NCBI GenBank assembly: GCA_951640165.1
Contig: OX621259.1
Coordinates: forward strand, 5,208,001 to 5,272,000
Direction: 5' to 3'
Source: Pseudoips prasinana
Lineage: Eukaryota > Arthropoda > Insecta > Lepidoptera > Nolidae
Length of the DNA stretch: 64,000 nucleotides
Shown: positions 20,401-32,400 of the stretch, piece after piece
Position numbering within the stretch: the stretch's first letter is position 1
How the letters are laid out: each line of letters opens with the position of its first letter
Program-made: the position numbers and the translations under genes
Notes under the pieces: model-generated
Seen by the model: the letters and a program-made list of their open reading frames with translations, nothing else
The model's database searches: none
Told to the model about the DNA's origin: nothing

Positions 20401-23400
20401 AAAATTTTCGACACTGCAGGAAGAACAGAAATGGGTCTAAAATTATTGACACTGTCCCTGTCACCACTTTTGTGGACTGGGTGTACAAAAGCCTTTTTGA
20501 GGACACGGGGAAATATACCTTGAGTGAGGCACAAATCAGTGATATGAGAAATAACGGGGACCAATATCTGGCTGCTGTTAATTAAAATGCCAGCGGTTAT
20601 ACCGTCCCACCCCGCAGCAGAGTCTTTACGGAGGTTTAGTATTATGGTCTTTACCTCGGCTTGCTCGGGTGTTAGCAGGACAAGTGAGTTGAGTTGTCTG
20701 TCTTCTTTAGTGTGAGGTAAGTGGTGAGTGGGAGAAATGGAGTGCTGATTCGCAAGATTTTGTCCAACGTTTGCAAAATATTCGTTAATGTAGTTAATTG
20801 AGGATAAAGAGTCGCCAGCAATAGATAATAGCTCCGAGGGAACGGATTTTGTTTTTTTTTTTATGGATAATGTCATTAATTACTTTCCAGGTAACTTTGG
20901 GATTATTTTTAGCTTTAGTGAGTTCGTTTTTCTCATAATTGTGTTTTAACCGGGATAATAATTTATTACAGAAGTTACGATATCTAATGTAAGTTATTTT
21001 CAAAGTGTAATTTTCCGGCGATTTTTTGTGTTTTTTATGCAAATCGTCTCTATTCCTTATACACTTTAATAAGCCAGGGGTAATCCAGGGCTTGAGAATT
21101 CTAAGCTTTGACGGAATGATGCGAATTGTAGTATTACTATGAATTATGAATGAAATTTTGTTTATGAAAAGTTCTGTTGCCTGATTAGGATTGTTATTTA
21201 GTAGTATCAAATTAAAGTCTGTATCGGCGATGTCTAAGGCTACTTTTCTATAATTAATTTTAGAAATAGTTTTAGTGTTTTTTTGTGAATTAGAGACCTT
21301 ATTTAAGCAAACTAACACGGGAGCATGATCAGTAATATGGCTGTCTAATATGAAAAAAGTTACCGCACCTGTGGCCCTTAGCATTATGTGATCCAGACAG
21401 TTATTCTCTCTAGTTGGGAAGGTATAACCCGGTAACAGTCCGTATGTAGCGGTGAGGTTCATATACTCATTATAGTGAGGATCACTATTGGCAGGGCAGA
21501 TATTTATGTTAATGTCGCCAATCAAGAGAATATTTTTATAATTTGACATTGACTCTAACAGGTTGTTCAGGCTATTAAGAAAGTTATCTATGTGACGGAA
21601 AGATGGCGGCCGGTAAATAGCGATTATGACGGTATCAGGGCTCAGTATACAGACAAGGCAATTAGCATCCATAAATTTGGGTTCTGTGACATTATGAGTG
21701 CGATTTGAATTTATATATAAGACAAGACCATCATTCTGATTAAACGTATTGGTAGTGTAATAGGAGGAATAACCCTGGAGATAAGGAATATTATGTGATT
21801 TGTTAAGCCAACATTCCGAGAATATTAGGACATCACATCTAGTTTGTAGGGAAGTTAGGAGGACTAACACGTTGTAAAAATTTTTGTTAATGCTACGTAT
21901 ATTTAATTGTAGTATTTTTAAGGAATGTTCAATGTTTTTATCCATTAATAATTGAGTGCATTTTGCTGGGGAACAGTGATAAAATTCGTTATTCCCTAAA
22001 GAGTCTAGGCCTTCAAGGATATCATAAACATTATTCATTTTTGTAAGAATAACTATTCAAAAAGATGATATAATATGTAAAGCGATTAAACACCAATACG
22101 GTAGCATAGTGGACTCTGGGCGGATATACAAAAAATAATCTGGATATTATGAGAATGTCTGCCTTGGATAAGTACATAAGGTCAGGATACAATTTTAATA
22201 GATCAGTGTAATAATACAGTAGTAATATATAATAAATCCCTAACGTAAGATTGTGTGTGAATGTATGGTGTAGCTTGTGTGCTTGTTTGTGATCTGTATG
22301 TATTTTATGTATGTGTGTGTTACATGTATGTGTATAGGAGGCGTAACAAATCTTAAGAGTAATTATAAAGTATACTACAAAAACAGTCGAGTTAGAAGAC
22401 AGTAACAATAATAATTTAATTAGTGGGAGGTTGAAGTATGTTTCGAAAACAAGTACTTGAGAAAATTCGGACGGGTTTTTCACCTTCTTTTTTCCGCAAA
22501 AAAATTTTCCCATTTGATGTCCAACAGTATTGAAAATCATTTACAGTCGCAAATTTACGAGCTTCAAAAAAGAGTTGTCTAGAGCTGGGAGGGAGACGTT
22601 CTGCGATGTAGATTGGAACTATGTCGTTTGTCAATCCAATGTGCCCGCTATTTAGCTTTTGCGTGACGGGTTTTCCCTTGTTGAAGTTTCGGGAGGCCAT
22701 ACATATTACAATATGTTATTCTTCAATGTGACAGATTGAAATTCCACTACAATTTGTTTGGATGGGCCTTGTTTGTTATGTACTCGGTACACATCGCGTA
22801 TGCCAGCAGGTTCGACGGGTACTTGGAGGGAGTTGGAGATGTCGATGACAATTTTAGATAAATCGCTAGTAGATTCCTGTTCCTTGGGCGACAGATTTCT
22901 TATCTCAATCGCTGCCGACCGACGACTATCCTGCATGTCATTTACTTGTTTCTCCAAGTTATCAGTATATTTGCGCTGATCAGCTCGCTCGCTTTCCAGT
23001 TTTTCCATTCTCGACTTTATTTCTTCATACTTAAAGTTCATGAGACTAGCCGATTCCTCAATTTCGGATTTTATATTTAGTAATTTTTCGTGCTGCACCC
23101 TTATCTCAGCCAATTCTGATGTTATTTTACTTGTGAAGGTATTTAAAATAGTTTCCTGATCGGTTTGCCACTTAAGAAGCATTGCCCTAATTTCTTCTTT
23201 AAAGTTATTGAGTTCATTCAGAGGGCTAGACTCAGATCGAGGGCGTTTGGATCGTTGCATGAGATTGACGAACTCAGAATCCTTAGGGGTTTCGGTGATG
23301 TTGGGGTTAGATGATGCACGATGTACTTCTACAGTTGGTGTAGGCGGGGGTGTGCGCTTGTATTTAGGCATAGCTACAGTGTACTTAAAGAGGTAGCGGA

Positions 23401-26400
23401 AGACTATGGTTGCAACTGTTATCTAGAGTATGACTCGTTGAAACTTGAAAAAGCCACAAAAATATTGTATGGTACCCGGGCTCGAACGCACGACCACAGA
23501 TATGTTAGCGATGAGCACTGATACTGACCACTAGGCCACGGTAAACGATAGAAGTATAGTTGAAATAGTGCTTCTTGTATTTGTTGATTTGGTGTAGTAG
23601 GTACGATAGGTATTTATCGCCGTTTTTGCACACTTTATGACCATAATAGGCAAAGTATGCGATTCTCGTTGCTGATTGGTTTACGTATTTCTGCTGGTGA
23701 TTCACTATCGAATGCACTGAGTCACTAGTTGAATTTATGAGTTAGAATTGTTTTTTTTTTTTAGACAATGTTTATTTATTTGTTGTTGTTTAGTTAGGTA
23801 CACTTTTATTTCAATGGAGTTTTTATAAACTGATTTTAATTCACTAGGCTTAATTGCCTCACTGCGTCGTCCATTTATTTTTTTTGGTTGATGTTTTGCG
23901 TAATTAATTTGTAATTAGATAGTCATCCATTTAATAACACTGTCACAATAGTCTGCACATAGTCTTCAATCACTAGAGATAATAAAAAGCACAGTTTATG
24001 CGGTTTATGTATTTTATAGTAATTTTTAAAGAGAGAGCGCTCGGTCGACCGTCCGCGTCCGGTCGAGTCGCGCGTCGAAAAAAAGAAATTGTAAAAGAAT
24101 AGTCAGTAATTTTTTTACAAAAGTTGACCTATGATGAGATTGAGGAGTTATTTAGTATTCTAAAATAAGTTAGTTTTTAAACAATATATCTTAGATTTTT
24201 GAATTTGTATAATTAAATATTGTTAAAATTTTTAATTAAGGGTAAGTATACTTTTTAAGCCTTTTGAACGCCTGTGGTACAGATTTAACTAGTACAGGCA
24301 CAAAATGTCTATAGCTTAGTATTAATTATTTTGATATAAATTTTGTACAAATTTTTTCATGAATAAATTTATTTATTTATTAAAAAAAAATATATACTGC
24401 TAAACAAAGGCCTCCTCTAAGATCTGGGGGAGGTTAAGTACAGGCTCTGGCTAGTTTGAGAAGTAGGCATAGGGAAGTGTACTCATCGTAATATCAGCCG
24501 AGCGACGTCCACTGCAGGAGTACGGCCTCCCCAAAAGATTTACACAATAGAGTTGCATCCATCATTTGGAGGGATATGGTTTAATCGCCACGTTTGGCAG
24601 ATTAGTTGGCGATCGTAGTATGATGGCCAAAGTATACAGCCGAGCGACGTCCACTGCTGGAGTACGGCCTCCCCAAAAGATTTACACATTAGAGTTGCAT
24701 CCATCATTTGGAGGGATATGGTTTAATCGCCACGTTTGGCAGATGAGTTGGCGATCGTAGTATGATGGCCAAAGTATACAGCCGAGCGACGTCCACTGCT
24801 GGAGTACGGCCTCCCCAAAAGATTTACACATTAGAGTTACATCCATCATTTGGAGGGATATGGTTTAATCGCCACGTTTGGCAGATGAGTTGGCGATCGT
24901 AGTATGATGGCCAAAGTATACAGCCGAGCGACGTCCACTGCTGGAGTACGGCCTCCCCAAAAGATTTACACAATAGAGTTGCATCCATCATTTGGAGGGA
25001 TATGGTTTAATCGCCACGTTTGGCAGATGAGTTGGCGATCGTACTATGATGACCAAAGTACACAGAGAGACTGCTCGTGCTGCCCGTTCTCTGGGAGTGA
25101 ACCTCTCGGGGCAACTACGCCCCCCACGGGATATTCATATCATTTATTTGCATTCCACAATGTGAACTTAACTTATGACGGTCACCATAGACTAGTTGGT
25201 AGTGCTCCTGCCTACGAAGCTGGTGGTCCTGGGTTCGAATCCCGGTAAGTGCAAATATTTGTGTGATGAGCACGAATATTTGTTTCTGAGTCACGGATGT
25301 TTTCTATGTATATAAGTATTTATCTATCTATATAAGTATGTATATCGTCGCCTGGTACCCATAGTACAAGCTTTGCTTAGTTTGGCGCTAGGATGATCTG
25401 TGTGACATTGTCCCCAGATATTATTATTATTATAACTTAGGTGATAAACATTAGGCTTATAGCTAGGAGTATTATGGACCCTAAGATAGGGTTGCGATGT
25501 TCTTTGCTGTCAGACACAGCTAAGGAAGTGAATGAACTGAGATAAAAAAAAAACGCAAAATTTTATCGAAAATACTTCAAGATAGCGAAGACGGTGGTAT
25601 TCGTTAGATGAAAAAAACTGGCCAAGAGCGAGTCGGACTCGCACATGAAGGGTTCCGTAGCAGAAAGTATTCCAGTTGATTAAATGAAAGCAAATTGCGG
25701 TTTATGACGTATTAAAAAAAAACTACTGGCTAGATCTCGTTCAAAGCAATTTTCGTTGTTAGTTTATATGTTAATGTACATCATATATTTTGTTTAGTTT
25801 TATCATTCTCTTATTTTAGAAGTTACAGGGGGGGACACTAATTTTACCACTTTGGAAGTGTTTCTCGCGCAAACTATTCAGGTTAGACAAAAATGATGTT
25901 AGGAACCTCAATATGATTTTTGAAGACCTATCCATAGATACCCACATGTATGGGTACGGCGAAAACTTTTTTTTGAATAATCTATCTCACACTTAAAAGG
26001 GTGAAGGAATCGTGAGAAAATCTGCGTTGCCAGAGAGTTCTCCAAAAATTATCTTTACGGCATGTCAATTCTGCCGACCTGCTCTAGGCCAACGTGGTGA
26101 GCTATGCCGTCTCATTGTGAGAGGAGGCGAAGTGGGACGGTAATTAGCTGCGTCATCATCATTACCAGTTTAAGAGGACGTGCATCATTTGTTAGCGGAG
26201 TGTGTTCGGAGTGCAGTGATAAGAAAGTATTTTAAAGATAAATATAGAAAATGTCTTGGACGTAGGTTTTTTTTTTTGAGTATCCTGTCTGCACCTCTAC
26301 TCAGCAGGCAATATTTTTGTATAAAGCCATAAGTAAACTAGCCTTGTGATAGTATGTACTTTCTAATTAATGCAAACTTGTTAATTTTGTGTTTCTGGTA

Positions 26401-29400
26401 TTGTGTTTAGAGTATGTTGTAAGATCAACAGGACTGATACAGTCAAATATTGACTCAAATTCCCGAAAAATACAAGAATAAAAAAAAACCGGCCAAGTGC
26501 GAGTCGGGCTCGCCTATGAAGGGTTCCGCAGCAGCAAGTATTACAGTTGATTAAATTAAAGCTAAATTGCGGTTTACGATTTATGACGCATTAAAAAAAA
26601 CTACTCACTAGATTTCGTTCAAACCAATTTTCGTTGTTAGTTTACATGGTAATGTACATCATATATTTTTTTTAGTTTTAATATTCTCTTATTTTAGAAG
26701 TTACAGGTGGGGGGACACTAATTTTACCAATTTGGAAGTGTTTCTCGCGCAAACTGTTCAGGTTAGACAAAAATGATGTTAGGAACCTCAATATGATTTT
26801 TGAAGACCTATCCATGTATGGGTACGACGAAAATTTTTTTTTGAATTTCAGTTCGATGTATGGCGACCCCCGAAAATTATTGTTCTTTTTCTATTTTTGT
26901 GTAAAAATCTTAATGCGGTTCACAGAATACACCTACTTACCAAGTTTCAGCAGTATAGCTCTTATAGTTTCGGAAAAAAGTGGCTGTGATATACGGACAG
27001 ACAGACAGACAGACAGACATGACGATTCTATAAGGGTTCCGTTTTTTGCTATTTGGCTACGGAACCCTAAAAATTTTTGCTGAGAAGTTAAATTGCGAAA
27101 ATGAAGAAGAAGCTACTGAGATATGTCCAATATGCATCTGGGTGGTGGCCTCCTTCGACCTTTACAATACACTAGCTGTGTCCCGCGGTCTTACCCCGCA
27201 CTACATCCGCACGTTTTATAATGACTCCGTAAAAGTTTCCTCAAAATATCTCTAATATTTTATCTTTTGTCGAAAACTTACAAAACATTCACATAAATCT
27301 TACATAGGGGATGAAAGTTTGTGGGGGAAACCCCACAAACTTTCATCCCCTAAAATACAAAAGGGAATACCTTTTGTTATTTTAAACCCCTGAGGGTAAA
27401 ACTTTTACAAACTTTAAATGTCATATTTATTTATATCAAATCAATAGCCTACCTAAGTTTCAAGCTCCTATTCTAAAAATGACGATACTTCCATACAACT
27501 TTTCATACCCTCTTTTCAACACCTTACAACCATTTTTTCGCATTAAAAAGTAGCCAATATGTCCTTTCTCAGGTTCTTGACTATATGTATACCAAATTTC
27601 ATTTAAATCGGTTCAGTAGTTTCGGCGTGTAAGAGCGACAGACAGACAGAGTTACTTTCGCATTTATAATATTAGTGAAGTATATCGGGGATTGTCTGGC
27701 TAGCGAGAAGAAATGACACACGACAACTGCACGATAAGATCTATATTTCCAGACTGAGGCGCCGGTGAGCATACCGGCGCGTCGATACAAATAATATTGA
27801 ATTACCCCCATTCCACAAATATATCACAATTAGTAAAGATTTAATTATATTATATTAAAAGATTACTACAAAGTTTTGTCAAAATTCGTTCGGTAGTATT
27901 TGCATGAAATCCCAAAGGGGGTTATACTAATGTTCACCACGTTTAACAGTTGCTTCGTACAAAATGTTTGTCAACACAGAATTTATTGTTTGCATCTCAT
28001 TACTGACTTTAATAAACACTTCCGCACGAAATAAGGCACTGGGAGCAGACAATTTGGCCATTAATATCTGCAATGGACGGAGTATAAACTGTAAAACCGA
28101 ATTTTGCATTCTGCAAATTGTAAGCGCCAACAGTTTATCAAATATTGCCGGTTGGCGTATATTTGTGTGCTTGAACATGTCTGTTTGTACTGAGTCTGGG
28201 TGCTATTATCTATACAAGTACGTATTTACAAAAAGACGTATTAAAAATGTAAATACTTATACTTATTACAAACTAAGCTTGTGACTGCCTCGTTGGTCTA
28301 GCGGTAGCGTGTTCACCCGCAGAGAACGAGGTCCTGGGTTCAAATCCCGGGTCGGGCCAAAAAGTGATTTTGGGACTTTTCTGTAAAAAGAAAAAATTCT
28401 CAACATCAGCCCGAAGTCTAGGAGTTGGCGGTATTATACCCCCGTGCCTCGAAGAGCACGTAAAGCAATCGGTCCTGTACCTGACCTCTTTCCGGTCGTG
28501 TCGCATAGGCGTCCCATCGGATCATGAGAGTGATGGAATAGAAAGTGCTCCTGTGCCGCGCAGATGGCTCTGTTGAGACTGGCCGCCGTGGCTGAAATTC
28601 GGCTAGGAGGACATTATTATTTTTATTACAAACTAAGCAGATCTAGTACTATAGAAACCAGATAACTCATATCCTGGGTGGGAATCAAACCCAATGCGGC
28701 GTGAAAAGCAAGCATTAACCAACCACGCCAACTGACCCAGGATATTATTATTTAATTTTATTTATTTATATTTAATAAAATTAATTAACTCAAGTTTAAT
28801 TTCTTGTAACCTAACTGCCCAAACGAACCTCCCGCATCTGCCCTTTGTAAAGAAAATTACAGTTAAGCAATTACAAAACTCAACACAAGACTTGTTTATA
28901 CGATCGCTAGCAAACCTTACTTTTTAGCTGATATCGTAATAATTACCGTATTAATGACGGCTATCTTTGGATGGGTACCTGTCAAAGTGGATTGATGCGG
29001 CGATCTTTAGATGGGTATTTATCAAAGTGGATAGATTTCGGAGCGTCTACTTGCCTCGCTGGGTACAGACAACAGACGCCATGCCGTATCACACAACCAC
29101 GGGGCGGCTTCAATAACTTTGGTAGGGTAATCACTGGTAATGATTTTTTTTTATTCTTGTATTTTTCGCGACTTCCGTCAATATTTGACTATGTCAGTCC
29201 TGTTGATCTTACAACATACTCTAAACACAATACAAGAAACACAAAATTAACTAGTTTACATTAATTAGAAAGTACATACTATCACAAGGCTAGTTTACCT
29301 ATGGTTATACAAAAATATTGCCTGCTCAGACAGAGGTGCAGACAGGATACTCAAAAAAAAACCTACACCCAAGACATTTTCTGTAAAATTATCTTTAAAA

Positions 29401-32400
29401 TACTTTCTTATCTCTGCACTCCGAACACACTCCGCTAACAAATGATGCACGTCCTCTATAACTGGTAATGATGATGACGCAGCTAATTACCGTCCCACTT
29501 CGCCTCCTCTCACAATGAGACGGCATAGCTCACCACGTTGGCCTAGAGCAGGTCGGCAGAATTAACATGCCGTAAAGAAAATTTTTGGAGAAGTCTCTGG
29601 CAACGCAGGTTTTCTCACGATGTTTTCCTTCACCCTTTTAAGTGTGAGATAGATTAATTTCTTATCTACTATGTCACCAGATAGACATCCACATCCAAAA
29701 AAAAATTTGCTATTATAAAATAAATTTTATAAGTGTTTTCATACAATCCGTGTACCTAAATATCTATGTAAGTAGAAATAATAATGTATACAACTATATT
29801 ACTACAAACATGTTCTGACTGACGACAAGCGCTTTTTTAAAGTCTACGTGAATAAAAACCTTTTTTATTTTTAATTATTTATTTTATTTTAAAGACTCAT
29901 CATTTGAGGAATATGATATCATCGCTTGGCAGACGGGTTGGCTATCGCAGTTCTATGATGAAAGTACTCAAACAAACGTTGTTGCCCGTTCTCTGGCAAA
30001 TAATCCCTCGGAAGACTTTAATGCCCCCACAGTATGAGATGGGGTTTTGATATTCTTTGCCGTCAGCCACACAGCAATTTCTAATACGCGCACTAATTTG
30101 AAAAGTCATGATTTCCTTTCGAATTTTTCTTTATATTCTTCTCTCTATATAATATATAACAGATTAATCAAAATGCTTCTATCCTTTTCTTCACCTACCT
30201 CTCACTTTTCATTCAAGAAATACTCATCATCTCTTTCTTTTAATTCGGGAACCATCGAATGACAATTTTTGCCATAAGAATGTTGTATGTCCTTTTCATC
30301 AGCTATCATTTTTCTTTTGTTCTAGTAATACTCTAGCAATGTTAGAAACCGTCGAAATCCCTTACTGGTACTAGGGTTCGAAGCCCGAACGTGATTATAT
30401 ATAAAGCTCCCCAAAGGAAACAATGTTGTGCACGTAAATCATACTAGTTGTTATTTATTGTTGATACACAATTAACTATTGTTAAGCTAAGGGACTCGCT
30501 GCGCTACAGATGAAAAAGATAGTCACGTTTTATTTAATAAGTGGATATGAGGAAAGTCAGTTCTAAGACAATATTAATTTTATTGTTACTTAATCTAACA
30601 ATCTAACAAATGAAATCATTTTATTGTATTTTTCACCGGATCGGTTTGACGGAGGAGGAGTCGTACCGAGGAAATCTATATCTTGAGTATTTTTCAACGA
30701 ATATTATTGACGGAGGATGCTTGTTCTCGATGACGAGATCGAGAACGAGCATCCAGCATCTCAGTGTGAACTATAAAACTTATACCTCCTGCGATGGGCA
30801 GCCCGTCAGCCAGTCCGAATGATGGATACAATTCCATTGACCGGTCAGTAGGGGTGGTAATGAAATAATGAAATTTATTCAGCACTTGGGTATTTACATA
30901 CACTTGTACTTGTCAAGCTCATAATATATTACATAAACACAGTTTTTATTTAAATAAATGAATAAAGTAAATAAAATAGGTATTTTTATATTCACGTAGA
31001 CTTTAAAAAAGCGCTTGTAAATAGTCAGAACATGTTTGTAGTAATACAGTTATTATTTCTAGTTACTTATTACAGATATTTAGGTACACGGAATGTTAAA
31101 ACTTTTATTTATTTAATGATAGTGATATTTAGCTAGCTATAATGTATATATCGTATAGTTCATACGTGGTAGCTTGTATTAAGTTATTGTCAAGGAGATT
31201 ATGATTTCCATAGCATTAGCGTTGCTTAATTTGATCAGATGGCCAATGTCTCCAGATATTATTATTATCAATGTGGAGATAATTTGTGAAGACTTCTGTC
31301 CAGCAGTGGACGTCATTTGTCTAAGATGATGATAATGATGATAGATCCCTAATCGAATGCATGAAATCTCGAGTATTTTTCACAGGATTGTATTTCTGCG
31401 TTATGTTAAAACCGGTGGTATAGGATCCAGTTTGTGGGTTCCACTGGGTTTTTCGATTAAACTGAATTGGGTTCGGTAATAGAATTAAATCGCAACCGTT
31501 CTTATGCATACATGGACTGCTCTCAGAAACCGCATTTCTGAATATGTATATATACAGAAGCTAGCACATCCAACTACCCAAATCTGTAATTTCTTTTATA
31601 GATTTTCAACTTTATCACAAAAGCATAAGGTTCACTTTCAATTGGGGAAATTTGACAGATTGGGGTAGCTTGATGTGCTGGCGTCTGTACCTAGAAATAA
31701 CTATTTAGAATCAACTACATATATTACTAAAACATTTGCTGACTATTTACAAACTCTGAAAGTTTATGTGAATTAAACCTTTTTTATTTATTTTATTTTT
31801 CGGTACCGGTCTTCGTTGGGTGCACCTTAACTTTTCGATGTATGCCAGAATTTTATTGCATTATAATTGAGTCTTCTTCAGTTTCAGGATGGGGTTACCG
31901 ACACCAACAGGCTTTAATCCTCTTCCTCACATTGACTATAGCCTACAGCATGAGAGCTTGCATGGGAGTGTCTCTGGTTGCTATGACAGAATATAATAGT
32001 GCAGAAGTGGTCAATAAGACAAATAGCACTCAGAACCAAACGGGAAGCATTTTGAATGGCTTGATGGTACTACCCCCGGTAAGTAATTATTTTTTATATT
32101 TGTTTACGATGTGATAACAATTTCAATGTATTGTCTGGAAGTTATCGCGATTTCAATGTATTGTCTGGAAGAAATCGCGATTTCAATGTATTGTCTGGAA
32201 AAAATCGCGGGTTCAATTTATTGTCTGTAAGAAATCGCAATTTCAATGTATTGTCTGGAAGAAATCACGATTTCAATGTATTGTATGGAAGAAATCGCGA
32301 TTTCAATGTATTATCTGGAAGAAATCTCGATTTCAATGTATCGTTTGGAAGAAATCACGATTTCAATGTATTGTCTGGAAGAAATCTCGATTTCAATGTA

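Larger units (their letters stand above)
18640..23560 (-). mobile_element. Non-LTR retrotransposon, CR1/Jockey-like, nearly full length
   Basis: Antisense to gene 3, in its first intron. In element order: tRNA-like sequence (23541-23471), ORF1 (23371-22416), inter-ORF segment, ORF2 with endonuclease (22038-20794) and reverse transcriptase (20876-19096), a 3' UTR, and a 3' end of TTA/ATT repeats at about 18640-18660 that marks target-primed insertion. The breaks are few: one frame change in ORF1 and two in ORF2, one of them in a long T run. This suggests a fairly young but dead copy. The exact 5' end is uncertain and could extend to about 24060. Clade assigned by eye. Confidence 0.85.

Noticed and set aside
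24495..25062. CRISPR-like array
   Set aside because: Units are contiguous 142-base repeats without unique spacers, in a eukaryotic context.
27927..28178. Chemoreceptor-like C-terminus
   Set aside because: I considered it because of its helical character, but the conserved C-terminal motifs of insect odorant or gustatory receptors are not present.
25184..28350. Possible tRNA genes
   Set aside because: The tRNA-like stretches (25184, 28282, 43981, 58358, 58799 and others) lack a paired acceptor stem and are followed by long shared SINE bodies.
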